From the NCBI RefSeq assembly GCF_900113525.1, contig NZ_FOPP01000008.1:1-64000 (forward strand): 64,000 nt of DNA, in the 5' to 3' direction. Below are positions 7,233 to 15,838 of the stretch, piece after piece. The translations under genes and the position numbers were made by a program. The notes under the pieces are model-generated. The model saw only the letters and a program-made list of their open reading frames with translations. It did not search any database and was not told the origin of the DNA. This DNA is from Pedobacter insulae. Its GTDB lineage: Bacteria > Bacteroidota > Bacteroidia > Sphingobacteriales > Sphingobacteriaceae. The first letter of the stretch is position 1, and each line of letters begins with the position of its first letter.

Positions 7233-8630
7233 CTAATTTACCTTAGTATAATAGATGTTTAATTTCATCACATTATCGCCAGCAGAAGCATTCTTTTTAT
7301 AGGCTCCAATTACTACTCTTGAAGCGCTGCTTAAGGAAGGGTTAATGGAAAACTCATTTCTTGGAATCGGGCCAATGAAAGTGCCGTAGTCCTTAGTTTT
7401 TTTGGAAACAAGATTCTGGACATAAGCTGTCACGTTGAAGACATATTGTTTCTTGGTTGAATCAAAATAACCCCCAATGGCTTCCGTCTCTCCACCATAC
7501 ACCTCTACGGCTTTTCTTTGCTCTGCTATATCATAACGATATAACGCAAGTCGGGGTGCAGTTTCAAAAGGCTTAATATCAGTTCCTGCACTTACATCAA
7601 TAACAAGTTCGGCTTTGTTAACCACAATATTGCCTGTAGTTGTACTGAACTTCTCTAAAGTTGGAAAAGAAATCTTATTTCTCAACCCAGCTAAGGGTTG
7701 TAAATAAGTTACCAAATACTGTTGGTTTGGATTGTCTAATTGGGTTTGAACAGGTGTGCCGGTGTAAGTATGCTTAATAGTAGCGCCTGCTAAATTAACT
7801 GGCCCTATACTGGTGTTTTCTCCCATAGGGAAGTTAATATTCACCGTGTCTATTAAGGCGGCGGTTGTGCCTTGTTTTTTATAATATAATGACAAATTAG
7901 AGTTCGTAGACGCCAAGTCAATAAACATCATAGCCCCATTGCCTGAGAGCCCGGTAGGATTTACACTTACATGCAGGCCTTTAAACAGGTTTTTAAAAGT
8001 AAGATTATTCTTCAGGTCTGATGCCGCTAGACTAACGATATTTTCTGTAATAAAGGCATTGTCAAGTCTTATTCTAATTTGGGGGCTAACCGATTTTAAT
8101 GTGTCTTTACCACCAGTTACAAGATCAGTCACTTTGAATTTAGTAGTCGGGAAAAGACGCCCGGTTTTGGTGCCTACCAACTGGTTATTGTGAGGATATA
8201 CCTTTGTACTCAGAAATTTTTCATCACTCGCAAAATTATCAGTGAGTTGATGAACATCAATTGTATAGGTATGGGTGCTATCTCCATAAAATTCGCCGCC
8301 GTAATTTAAAACCAAAACAGCTGAATCAAGTGTAGGATTGGTGCCGAATGTATGCGTAGTGGAAGGAATACCAACCGACATAGCCAAGCTTGATTCTGTT
8401 CTTCCAAAAATGGGATCGTTTAAAATACCAAGTGGATGTCTTGCTAAACCCGCTGTTGAGGTTACATCATCCATCATAGTGCGCGAAGTAACCGTAAGTG
8501 TATCAACTAAGGTGCCTTCCACGGCACTGTTAGGGTCTATTTCAAGACCAATGGTAGAGGCATTCTCGCATGAAGCGAAAAGAAAAAGACTTATCAACAA
8601 GGTTAATAAGTCTAGTTTTATAAATTTCAT
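7233..8630 (-). CDS. DUF4270 family lipoprotein
   Basis: A 465-residue secreted protein of unknown biochemical role, restricted in my knowledge to Bacteroidota. A lipoprotein signal ends at Cys21 (LFLFASC), followed by EN. The mature chain is beta-rich, with repeated short strand motifs such as SAVLVLNYGG near residue 102 and AELVIDVSAG near 340. No catalytic motif is seen. It starts nine bases after the GT5-like gene stop and is clearly in one operon with it. A strong terminator separates it from glmS. The position suggests an envelope task, but that is inference. Confidence 0.8.
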   Translation of the reverse strand: MKFIKLDLLTLLISLFLFASCENASTIGLEIDPNSAVEGTLVDTLTVTSRTMMDDVTSTAGLARHPLGILNDPIFGRTESSLAMSVGIPSTTHTFGTNPTLDSAVLVLNYGGEFYGDSTHTYTIDVHQLTDNFASDEKFLSTKVYPHNNQLVGTKTGRLFPTTKFKVTDLVTGGKDTLKSVSPQIRIRLDNAFITENIVSLAASDLKNNLTFKNLFKGLHVSVNPTGLSGNGAMMFIDLASTNSNLSLYYKKQGTTAALIDTVNINFPMGENTSIGPVNLAGATIKHTYTGTPVQTQLDNPNQQYLVTYLQPLAGLRNKISFPTLEKFSTTTGNIVVNKAELVIDVSAGTDIKPFETAPRLALYRYDIAEQRKAVEVYGGETEAIGGYFDSTKKQYVFNVTAYVQNLVSKKTKDYGTFIGPIPRNEFSINPSLSSASRVVIGAYKKNASAGDNVMKLNIYYTKVN

Positions 8631-8639
8631 ATTTGTGTT

Positions 8640-9476
8640 TTATGCTACTGAAATCAATTCTTCACTAGAAATCTCTTCATAAAAACTGAAGTAATTCTCG
8701 TAATTTTCGGTTAAATTAAAAGCTAAAGTTGGCTTATTAGAATCTTTAACAAAATTTAACACATCGTTATCAACTTTTTCATCAGCAATCACAATAGCAT
8801 CGGCGTAGGTTATTGCACCCGTATGCAGGCTGTTACAGTCTGCATTAACAAATGCTTTCGTGTCTTCATTATTCATGCCCTGCATCACTGCCTTTTTATG
8901 AAGGTCGGCATTTAATTGCTCAGTAAAACAATTCTCATAAACAGAGTAAACAACTTTGGCATTCTTAAAAGTAGGGTCGTTTTTATAAGTTGTTTTAATG
9001 TAAGCAGGCACCAAAGATGTCATCCACCCATGGCAATGAACAATGTCAGGAGCCCAACCTAATTTCTTAACAGTCTCTAAAGCGCCTTTGCAGAAGAAAA
9101 TAGTTCTTTCATCATTGTCTGCGTAAAACTTATTTTCTTTGTCTCTGAAAACATATTTGCGCTGAAAGTAATCTTCATTATCTAAAAAATACACCTGCAT
9201 GCGTGCAGAAGGAATTGAGGCAACTTTGATGATTAATGGATTATCGTTGTCATCAATAATAATGTTCATCCCCGATAAGCGAATTACTTCGTGCAATCTG
9301 TTCCTGCGCTCATTGATGTTTCCAAAGCGTGGCATTAAGATGCGGATTTCAAATCCTTTTTCTTGCATTGCTTGAGGTAATTGACGGGTAATTTCTGAAA
9401 TTTTAGTTAGTTCGAGGAAAGGCGACATCTCGTGTGTAACAATCAGTAGCTTCGTTTTTGCCATCTCCATATTCAA
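8640..9476 (-). CDS. Short glycogen/starch-synthase-like protein (GT5 N-terminal domain only)
   Basis: The 278 residues match only the N-terminal Rossmann domain of GT5 glycogen synthases: LLIVTHEMSPFLELTKI near the start, IRILMPRFG, YFQRKYVF and DIVHCHGWMTSLVPAYIK. Full synthases are about 480 residues and carry the ADP-glucose-binding C-terminal half, which is absent here. The usual KTGGL loop is replaced by LTKIS. Catalysis as a glycogen synthase is therefore unlikely. The start could also be the ATG at 9464 (MAKTKLL). The gene is first in an operon with the DUF4270 lipoprotein, with a divergent promoter shared with panC. Confidence 0.75.
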   Translation of the reverse strand: MNMEMAKTKLLIVTHEMSPFLELTKISEITRQLPQAMQEKGFEIRILMPRFGNINERRNRLHEVIRLSGMNIIIDDNDNPLIIKVASIPSARMQVYFLDNEDYFQRKYVFRDKENKFYADNDERTIFFCKGALETVKKLGWAPDIVHCHGWMTSLVPAYIKTTYKNDPTFKNAKVVYSVYENCFTEQLNADLHKKAVMQGMNNEDTKAFVNADCNSLHTGAITYADAIVIADEKVDNDVLNFVKDSNKPTLAFNLTENYENYFSFYEEISSEELISVA

Positions 9477-9511
9477 TATTAAATTATGTTAATTTAAAGA
9501 TTATCAAGGTG

Positions 9512-9542
9512 CAAAGGTACGAATAATATTAATAATTATCAA
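9512..9542 (-). promoter_or_regulatory. Promoter of the GT5-like/DUF4270 operon
   Basis: On the minus strand TTG (9542-9540) precedes TACCTTTG (9519-9512) with a 20-base spacer. It is back-to-back with the panC promoter. Confidence 0.65.
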
Positions 9543-9559
9543 TAACTTGTGCAATAGGC

Positions 9560-9590
9560 TTTGTAAGTTTTAGATAATTGTTCAACTTTG
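9560..9590 (+). promoter_or_regulatory. panC promoter
   Basis: TTTG (9560-9563), 19 bases, then CAACTTTG (9583-9590) followed by CGCC. The -7 box departs from TANNTTTG only in its first base. It overlaps the most upstream possible panC start (TTG 9578), which therefore cannot be on the mRNA. Confidence 0.7.
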
Positions 9591-9613
9591 CGCCTTTTAT
9601 AATTCTAGTTAAT

Positions 9614-10459
9614 TTGGAAATCGTTCACACCATATCAGCATTAAAAATGCTGTTGATGCCTTTAAAAAAGGGTAAAAGTAAAGTTGCCCTTGTCCCAACA
9701 ATGGGTGCACTTCATAAAGGTCATCTATCTTTGATAAAAATTGCACAACAAGAGGCCGAAATAGTTGTTTGTAGCATTTTTGTCAACCCTACTCAATTTA
9801 CCGATCCAAAGGATTTAGAGAAGTATCCTAGACCCTTAGAACACGATATTAAGATGTTAAACGATGCTGGATGTAACATCGTATTTATGCCTACCGTTAA
9901 GGAAATGTATCCTTTATTCCCAAAACCAGAAAAATGGCACATCGATTTGGGACCCGCAGAGTTTTTACTTGAAGGCGAGTTTAGAAAGGGCCATTATCAA
10001 GGAGTAACGCAGATTGTGAAGAAGCTGTTCGATGCGGTAAATCCCGACATCGCATTTTTTGGACAAAAGGATTTTCAACAGGTGTTGATGATTAAGAACA
10101 TGGTAAATGTATTTGATCTGCCGTTAGAGATTATTTCTTGCCCAATCATTAGAGAAGAAGACGGACTAGCTATGAGCTCGCGAAATATTCATTTGTCGGC
10201 TACCGACAGAAAGAATGCCCTGGTATTAAACAAGGCCCTAACTTATACAAAAGATCATTTTAACAAACTTAGCATCTCCGAGTTATTGTCACACGCCAAA
10301 GCTATGATAAATAATACACCAGGGGTTGAACTTGATTATTTTACCATAGCAGATGAAAGCACTTTATTGCCTATTACGAATAAGGACGTTAAGAATAGTG
10401 TAGCATTGGTAGCGGCAAAAGTAGGGGACACTAGGCTGATTGATAATATGCTTTTGTAG
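9614..10459 (+). CDS. panC: Pantothenate synthetase PanC
   Basis: PanC joins pantoate and beta-alanine using ATP, the last step of vitamin B5 synthesis. The protein has the nucleotidyltransferase HxGH motif (PTMGALHKGHLSL, residues about 29-41), the FVNPTQF pantoate-site segment, FFGQKDFQQ, and the KMSKS-like MSSRN. I take TTG 9614 as the start (281 residues). It gives the family's usual opening (MEIVHTI), and the alternative TTG at 9578 falls inside the promoter. The stop codon lies in a dispersed AT-rich repeat. panD follows 151 bases later with its own promoter. Confidence 0.93.
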   Translation: MEIVHTISALKMLLMPLKKGKSKVALVPTMGALHKGHLSLIKIAQQEAEIVVCSIFVNPTQFTDPKDLEKYPRPLEHDIKMLNDAGCNIVFMPTVKEMYPLFPKPEKWHIDLGPAEFLLEGEFRKGHYQGVTQIVKKLFDAVNPDIAFFGQKDFQQVLMIKNMVNVFDLPLEIISCPIIREEDGLAMSSRNIHLSATDRKNALVLNKALTYTKDHFNKLSISELLSHAKAMINNTPGVELDYFTIADESTLLPITNKDVKNSVALVAAKVGDTRLIDNMLL

Positions 10460-10592
10460 TATATAGTACTTAGTATATAGTATTTAGATTGGGTGCAAAG
10501 GTTTACAGCATAATAGATTAAATCTTTTTTATATAATCCCAAAATCATATTAAGACATGTTATCTAAGTACTAAGTACTAAATACTAACTAC
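10457..10592. repeat. AGTATATAGT-type inverted-repeat element, copy 1
   Basis: The left end consists of staggered copies of AGTATATAGT/AGTACTTAGT/AGTATTTAGAT, and the right end of CTAAGTACTAAGTACTAAATACTAACTA, its approximate reverse complement. About 70 bases lie between. It fills the panC-panD gap, and its first bases supply the panC stop codon. A related element follows the acyl-CoA dehydrogenase gene at 15752-15836. Confidence 0.65.
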
Positions 10593-10598
10593 TTTTAC

Positions 10599-10606
10599 TA
10601 ACTTTG
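10599..10606 (+). promoter_or_regulatory. panD -7 promoter element, four bases from the ATG
   Basis: TAACTTTG followed by CGCC and directly by the panD ATG at 10611. No good -33 box is visible because the repeat element occupies that place. Transcription should begin at or next to the start codon. Confidence 0.6.
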
Positions 10607-10610
10607 CGCC

Positions 10611-10961
10611 ATGATTATCGAGCTTCTAAAATCGAAAATACACCGTGTTAAAGTAACACAGGCAGAATTAAATTATGTGGGCAGTATCACTATTGATGAA
10701 GATCTATTAGATGCTGCAAATATTATCCCAAACGAAAAAGTCCAGATCGTTAATAACAACAACGGCGAAAGGTTCGAAACTTACGCAATAAAAGGAGAGC
10801 GTGGTACCGGTACAGTTTGTCTAAATGGTGCAACCGCGAGAAAAGTTCAAGTGGGTGATATTTTAATTATCATGTCCTTTGGCTCTTTACCAATGGAAGA
10901 GGCTAAAAAGTATAAACCCATTTTGGTTTTTCCTGATGATAATAATAGGCTGCTTAAGTAA
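10611..10961 (+). CDS. panD: Aspartate 1-decarboxylase
   Basis: PanD makes beta-alanine from aspartate, the other input to PanC. It is a pyruvoyl enzyme: the proenzyme cleaves itself between Gly24 and Ser25, visible here as YVGSITID, and Ser25 becomes the pyruvoyl group. Lys9 (LLKSKIHR) and the GERGTG turn, NGATAR and IIMSF segments are conserved family features. The 116 residues are full length. The stop lies six bases from the stop of the convergent receptor gene, with no terminator in between. Confidence 0.95.
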   Translation: MIIELLKSKIHRVKVTQAELNYVGSITIDEDLLDAANIIPNEKVQIVNNNNGERFETYAIKGERGTGTVCLNGATARKVQVGDILIIMSFGSLPMEEAKKYKPILVFPDDNNRLLK

Positions 10962-10967
10962 ATCTTC

Positions 10968-13355
10968 TTAATTAGCTCTATTTTCTTCGTCGCTCTTTTT
11001 GCTTTCTCTTGCTTTGTAAGTTGAACTCCCAAAATTATAAGTTAAACTAAACACGAGTCGCTGGCTTGCAAAGTAATGATAAAAATCATTATTAAACATC
11101 GTTTTATCTCTGAAGATAAGCCTTCTTTTGATGTTGTCAAATGCGTCATAAAGTGTAAGCTTCGTATTTATTTTATTCTTTAACCAGGTTTTTTGAAGCC
11201 CAAAGTCAATCCCATACACAGGTTTCATAATGTAAAGCCCATTCCCACTTTTTGATTCATAAGTATAACTGATGTCCAGTAACCAATTCTTTAGACTGAA
11301 AACTTGACTGCCATTAAGCGTATAGTTATAGATGGGTATTTGATAAATGTTCCCAAAATAAGGCCTTAGTTCCCTGTTGTAATACAAGCCAGCATTGTTG
11401 TTCATGCGCCACCATTTGTTAACTGTAATTGGCAAGCTCATCAGGATGTTGGCAAAATCTCGATAAGGGATGTTTCGACCTAAAAAAATCAACTCGTTCG
11501 TCTCCGGATTGTATTCGGGATAGCGCTCCATGGGGTCAGTCTCCCTACCAGCATTTAAGGTTATGTTTAGTGCTTTCTTACTGAAAGATAAGGCTAGAAG
11601 GTTTGTTGTAGAAGGTTGTAAATAGGGATTGCCTATCCAATAGTGACGTGGACTGTAATAAAAACGGAAAGGATTTAGTGCTGAAAAGGTTGGCCTTGTC
11701 AACCGTCTGCTGTAACTGAACGTAAGCTGCTCATCTTTGTTAATCGCATAAGTTACGCTCAAGCTCGGCAACCACTTCAAGTAACTTCTTTCGGTAATCG
11801 TGTTAGTGGTAATGGAATTAGCCTCTGTATCAGTATGCTCTGCTCTTAAACTCAAACGATAATTAAATTTATTCCAATTGCCAATATATGACAGATAACC
11901 AGCCGCAATATATTCTTGATATCGAAATTGATTGCTGCGCCTGGAATCTAAACTAAACACAGCATTGCCTAATGTATCATAACGAAGATCGTTTTGAGTG
12001 GAAGAATAGGCAAATTTACCGCCGAATTCTAGTTTGCCTAGACCCATATTTTGAACATAATCTGCTTGAGCCACCCGGATTAAGATATTGTTTCTCGACC
12101 TAGTCTTCCAATAATTGAGCAAGGTATCAGTTAAATCATTGCGATTCTGGATATCTTCAGTCTGCCTATTATCAACTTGAGCAACAGCAGCAATTAAATG
12201 AAGTTCACTATTTTTAAACACTGCATCGTAATTGAGGCCACCAGCATAATTGTGCTGCTTCGGGAAGGCATCGTTGTTGCTTTTAATAAGCCCAACTGTA
12301 TTACTTAAATCGGGGGTTTGAGTAATTAGCAAATTGCGTGAGGTGGCATTTCGGTCTATTTGGAAGTTTCGTATAAAAGCTTCCATGATTTGGCCTTTTC
12401 TAAGCTGATAAGAGATCTTTGCCTGTACATTGTAATTCTGATTTGCTGTAGCTGTCCGTGTGTCGGTAGTCATGGCATTCGCATCGGGCAAGTATTGCAG
12501 GGCATGATATTTGTAAAATGTGCTTCCTGTAGTATAACCTAGTTTTAAATCGTAGATAAAACGGTTTGCTTTGTAAACGAGCGATAAATTATTGTCCAGT
12601 AAGCTATAATTGTTCCGTTGAAAACGGCCGTTGTAAGTTCCTCTTAAGCCTAAAGATTGATGTCTCTTCAACTGTACATCAATAATACCTTGGTATTCGC
12701 CATCGTATTTTGAAGATGGGTGGGTAATCATTTCGATTGATTCGACCATGTCGGGCGAGAGGCTGCTTAGATAAATCTGGATCTCGTCACTTTTCATGTT
12801 AGCAGGCCTTCCATCAACAAACAAAGTAGGGGTTGCCCTGCTGGCTAATTGCATTGTGCCATCTTGGTTAACCTGCAAGCCAGGAAGTTTTTTGAAAACG
12901 TCTAACAAATTGGAGGCGGACTTAAAAAATGTATTATTTGCAACACCAATTTTAAGCTGCCCATTTTGCGTACGGAAGTTCGGGGTTCCCCCTGATATCG
13001 TAACTTCACTTAATAAATTTAGGTCTTCTGTTAGGACGACATCTCCAAGCGTTATTGTTTGCAGACTATTATTGTCAACGGAAACATTGCGGGTATTTTT
13101 TTGATAGCCGATTAAGGAAAAGGATAAAGAGTATTTTCCTTTCGTTATGTTTTTTAACTCGAAGTTGCCGATAGAATCACTCGTTAATCTTTTAACCAGA
13201 GTAGTGTCTTGTTGATCAGTCAACATGATACCTACATAAGGTAGGCTACCTTTCTGATCTACGATCCTTCCTTTAAGAAGGGTTTGCGAATAAGCGTTTA
13301 GGCTTAATGTTAGTAAAGAGAAAATGAATAGAAATCGTCTATTGAACATATACAT
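10968..13355 (-). CDS. TonB-dependent-receptor-like outer membrane beta-barrel protein
   Basis: This is a 795-residue outer-membrane protein. It has a signal peptide (RRFLFIFSLLTLSLNAYSQ), then a carboxypeptidase-regulatory-like beta-sandwich (about 27-110, LLKGRIVDQKGSLPYVGI). A plug-like domain follows with LLDVFKKLPGLQVNQDG and LFVDGRPA. From about residue 225 there is a long barrel of the outer membrane beta-barrel family 3 type, with alternating aromatic strands to the C-terminus. A clear TonB box is not evident. No SusD partner is adjacent, so it is probably not a glycan-uptake pair. The membrane AraC regulator next door, on the same strand, may control it (inference). Confidence 0.85.
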   Translation of the reverse strand: MYMFNRRFLFIFSLLTLSLNAYSQTLLKGRIVDQKGSLPYVGIMLTDQQDTTLVKRLTSDSIGNFELKNITKGKYSLSFSLIGYQKNTRNVSVDNNSLQTITLGDVVLTEDLNLLSEVTISGGTPNFRTQNGQLKIGVANNTFFKSASNLLDVFKKLPGLQVNQDGTMQLASRATPTLFVDGRPANMKSDEIQIYLSSLSPDMVESIEMITHPSSKYDGEYQGIIDVQLKRHQSLGLRGTYNGRFQRNNYSLLDNNLSLVYKANRFIYDLKLGYTTGSTFYKYHALQYLPDANAMTTDTRTATANQNYNVQAKISYQLRKGQIMEAFIRNFQIDRNATSRNLLITQTPDLSNTVGLIKSNNDAFPKQHNYAGGLNYDAVFKNSELHLIAAVAQVDNRQTEDIQNRNDLTDTLLNYWKTRSRNNILIRVAQADYVQNMGLGKLEFGGKFAYSSTQNDLRYDTLGNAVFSLDSRRSNQFRYQEYIAAGYLSYIGNWNKFNYRLSLRAEHTDTEANSITTNTITERSYLKWLPSLSVTYAINKDEQLTFSYSRRLTRPTFSALNPFRFYYSPRHYWIGNPYLQPSTTNLLALSFSKKALNITLNAGRETDPMERYPEYNPETNELIFLGRNIPYRDFANILMSLPITVNKWWRMNNNAGLYYNRELRPYFGNIYQIPIYNYTLNGSQVFSLKNWLLDISYTYESKSGNGLYIMKPVYGIDFGLQKTWLKNKINTKLTLYDAFDNIKRRLIFRDKTMFNNDFYHYFASQRLVFSLTYNFGSSTYKARESKKSDEENRAN

Positions 13356-13430
13356 GGGTTTTTGAATATCCCAAATGTATTTAGCCTAGCTATCGAAGAG
13401 GTTTTGATTTTTAAAATCAGGAGTTCGGAA

Positions 13431-14501
13431 TTATAAATTCAGACTTACAGATTCTTTATAAAGCGTTGGTGTTGTATTTTTAAGTTTTCTGAAAGCAGTA
13501 TAGAAGGTAGATTTAGAGTTGAACCCAACTTCGTAACCAATAGCTTCTAGTTTAAGTGCATTATCATTTGCAATCATGTTGCAAGCTTCGTTTATTCGGT
13601 ATTCATTGATGTACATAGCAAAGCTTTTATTCAAGTTGTCGTTAAGTAGCTGCGAAAGTTGATGCCCAGAAATATTAATTTTTTTTGCGAGATCATTTAG
13701 CTTGAGATCAGGGTTTTTATAAAGTTCTTGCGTTGAAATTATTTTCTGTAGTTTGTCAGTTAATATTAATGCTTGTTCAGTGTTAATTTTCTTGTTCGCA
13801 TATCGAGTTAAGTCAACGTTGTCTGAAAAGATTGTAATCTCTTTTCTACGATTCATAAACAGCGGAATATTTAGATACAAAATAAGGGTGAAAAATAACG
13901 CACCTCCGATATAAAAGCCTCTCAAAAAACCAAAAAAGACAACTAAATAGGCAATAAAAATAATCAAGTTACCTATAAAGATAGATAGTATCGACTTTTC
14001 ATTTGAGGATAGTTTTTCAGCAGGTTGAAAGAATTTAATAAGTATAGCTCTGAGGAGCCATCCAGATAGAAAAACATAAGCAGCCCACTGAGTATAAATT
14101 ATATGAACAATGTAATTGTTCCAAGCATTAGGATTGGTTTTATACGGAAAAACAAAACCGATTAGCCCAATTATTACGATCCAGAACCAATAGGTCCGTT
14201 TCCAATTTACAGGTGTGGTGTGATTTTGATTTAAAGCGGCTTTAGTAAAATAATATAGCGAGGGACCGATTAAGAAGCATGCCGATAGGCCTAGTTGAAG
14301 GTATATGCGAGGTAGTTCTGGATAAAAATAGGAGAAGATTGCTTTGGTGATTCTGGTAGCGATCGCTAAAATCAAAAGGCCTAGAAAATAAGATGCAGCC
14401 GATTTCGATTTTTTGAAGAATAACAGATATATACTAATGATTAGCCCATTAAATACACCTAAGGCACTGAAGAAAAAAATAATTTGTTGGCCTTGGTTCA
14501 T
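13431..14501 (-). CDS. AraC-family regulator with N-terminal seven-helix membrane domain
   Basis: The first 220 or so residues hold about seven hydrophobic helices (IIFFFSALGVFNGLIISIYLLFF and further). A linker and a C-terminal AraC HTH (about 250-350) follow. Typical elements are LNDLAKKINISGHQLSQLL and IGYEVGFNSKSTFYTAFRK followed by TPTLYK. Such proteins couple a membrane-sensed signal to transcription; the ligand is unknown. A TATTTTTG box ends four bases before the ATG, suggesting a leaderless message. The gene is divergent from the acyl-CoA dehydrogenase and lies just upstream of the receptor gene. Confidence 0.88.
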   Translation of the reverse strand: MNQGQQIIFFFSALGVFNGLIISIYLLFFKKSKSAASYFLGLLILAIATRITKAIFSYFYPELPRIYLQLGLSACFLIGPSLYYFTKAALNQNHTTPVNWKRTYWFWIVIIGLIGFVFPYKTNPNAWNNYIVHIIYTQWAAYVFLSGWLLRAILIKFFQPAEKLSSNEKSILSIFIGNLIIFIAYLVVFFGFLRGFYIGGALFFTLILYLNIPLFMNRRKEITIFSDNVDLTRYANKKINTEQALILTDKLQKIISTQELYKNPDLKLNDLAKKINISGHQLSQLLNDNLNKSFAMYINEYRINEACNMIANDNALKLEAIGYEVGFNSKSTFYTAFRKLKNTTPTLYKESVSLNL

Positions 14502-14505
14502 TTAG

Positions 14506-14513
14506 CAAAAATA
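14506..14513 (-). promoter_or_regulatory. -7 box of the AraC-type regulator gene
   Basis: On the minus strand TATTTTTG, then CTAA, then the ATG at 14501. The spacing puts the start site at or near the start codon. Confidence 0.55.
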
Positions 14514-14578
14514 ACAATATAGTTAACAGAAAGTGTAAAAAAATTACTATGGTTGCATAGTAATTTGAATAGAAATAC

Positions 14579-14586
14579 TAAATTTG
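14579..14586 (+). promoter_or_regulatory. -7 box of the acyl-CoA dehydrogenase gene
   Basis: TAAATTTG matches TANNTTTG, with TTG (14553-14555) 23 bases upstream as a possible -33 element. The leader would be about 22 bases. Confidence 0.55.
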
Positions 14587-14614
14587 GCAATCTAACCATT
14601 TTTAAAATATAATT

Positions 14615-15760
14615 ATGTTGTTTGAATTAAGTGAAGAACAATTAATGATTCAGCAGGCTGCAAGAGATTTCGCGCAATTGGAATTAAAGCCTGGTGTGAT
14701 TGAGCGAGATGAACATCAAAAATTTCCTGCCGAGCAAGTTAAGAAACTTGGAGAATTAGGTTTTCTAGGAATGATGGTTGATCCGAAATACAATGGCAGT
14801 GGTATGGATGCTGTTTCATATGTTTTGGTGATGGAAGAATTATCGAAGGTTGATGCTTCTACTTCTGTAGTGGTATCTGTTAATAATTCCCTAGTATGTT
14901 ATGGTTTAGAAGCCTACGGTAATGAGGCTCAGAAAGAGAAATATTTAAAGCCATTAGCAAGTGGTGAGAAGATTGGTGCTTTTTGTCTCTCAGAACCGGA
15001 AGCTGGCTCTGATGCAACCTCGCAGCAAACTACCGCTGAAGACATGGGAGACCATTACTTGTTAAATGGAACAAAAAATTGGATTACAAATGGCAGTACA
15101 GCTAGTACTTACTTAGTGATTGCCCAAACAAATAAAGCACTCAGGCATAAAGGAATTAATGCATTTATTGTAGAGAAGGATACACCAGGGTTTACAATTG
15201 GCCCCAAAGAGAATAAATTAGGTATTCGGGGTTCCGATACACATTCTTTAATGTTTAGTGATGTTAAAGTGCCTAAAGAGAATCGCATTGGTGGAGATGG
15301 TTTTGGTTTTAAATTCGCCATGAAAACGTTAGAGGGTGGCAGGATTGGTATCGCTGCTCAAGCACTTGGTATTGCTGCGGGGGCTTACGAATTAGCATTA
15401 GCCTATGCTAAGGAAAGAAAATCATTTGGCAAACCAATTGCGGAGCATCAAGCCATTGCCTTTAAATTGGCCGACATGGCAACTCAAATTGAGGCTGCAA
15501 GAATGTTAGTTTATAAGGCAGCATGGTTAAAAGATCAAGGTTTGCCTTATGTTTTAGCAGGTTCGATGGCTAAGCTTTTTGCTAGCAAGGCAGCAATGGA
15601 TATTACAGTAGAAGCTGTTCAGGTGCATGGAGGTTATGGATTTGTGAAAGAGTACCATGTAGAAAGAATGATGCGTGACGCAAAAATCACGCAGATCTAT
15701 GAGGGCACTTCAGAAATACAAAAAATGGTAATTAGTAGAAGTATTTTAGGTAGTATATAG
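14615..15760 (+). CDS. Acyl-CoA dehydrogenase (short-chain type)
   Basis: This FAD enzyme oxidises acyl-CoA to enoyl-CoA in fatty-acid or branched-chain amino-acid breakdown. The 381 residues span the three family domains. FAD/substrate signatures are CLSEPEAGSDA and NGTKNWITNG near residues 128-155. The catalytic base Glu363 sits in IYEGTSEIQ, the position used in butyryl-CoA and short-chain enzymes. Substrate length cannot be settled from sequence. The last codons (GSI and stop) are made by the start of an AGTATATAGT repeat, so the C-terminus may have been altered by the element's insertion. It stands alone with its own promoter. Confidence 0.93.
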   Translation: MLFELSEEQLMIQQAARDFAQLELKPGVIERDEHQKFPAEQVKKLGELGFLGMMVDPKYNGSGMDAVSYVLVMEELSKVDASTSVVVSVNNSLVCYGLEAYGNEAQKEKYLKPLASGEKIGAFCLSEPEAGSDATSQQTTAEDMGDHYLLNGTKNWITNGSTASTYLVIAQTNKALRHKGINAFIVEKDTPGFTIGPKENKLGIRGSDTHSLMFSDVKVPKENRIGGDGFGFKFAMKTLEGGRIGIAAQALGIAAGAYELALAYAKERKSFGKPIAEHQAIAFKLADMATQIEAARMLVYKAAWLKDQGLPYVLAGSMAKLFASKAAMDITVEAVQVHGGYGFVKEYHVERMMRDAKITQIYEGTSEIQKMVISRSILGSI

Positions 15761-15836
15761 TAATTAGTATATAGTAGTTAGAGATAGCGCTTTAGGTATT
15801 ATGTATAAACGCCCAATCAGGGTACTAAGTACTAAA
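15752..15836. repeat. AGTATATAGT-type inverted-repeat element, copy 2
   Basis: The left end (AGTATATAGTAATTAGTATA and on) closely resembles copy 1 at 10457. The right end GTACTAAGTACTAAAAATTA is its approximate inverse. The centre (about 40 bases) is unrelated to copy 1. It begins inside the 3' end of the acyl-CoA dehydrogenase gene and ends at the stop of the convergent membrane-protein gene. Confidence 0.6.
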
Positions 15837-15838
15837 AA

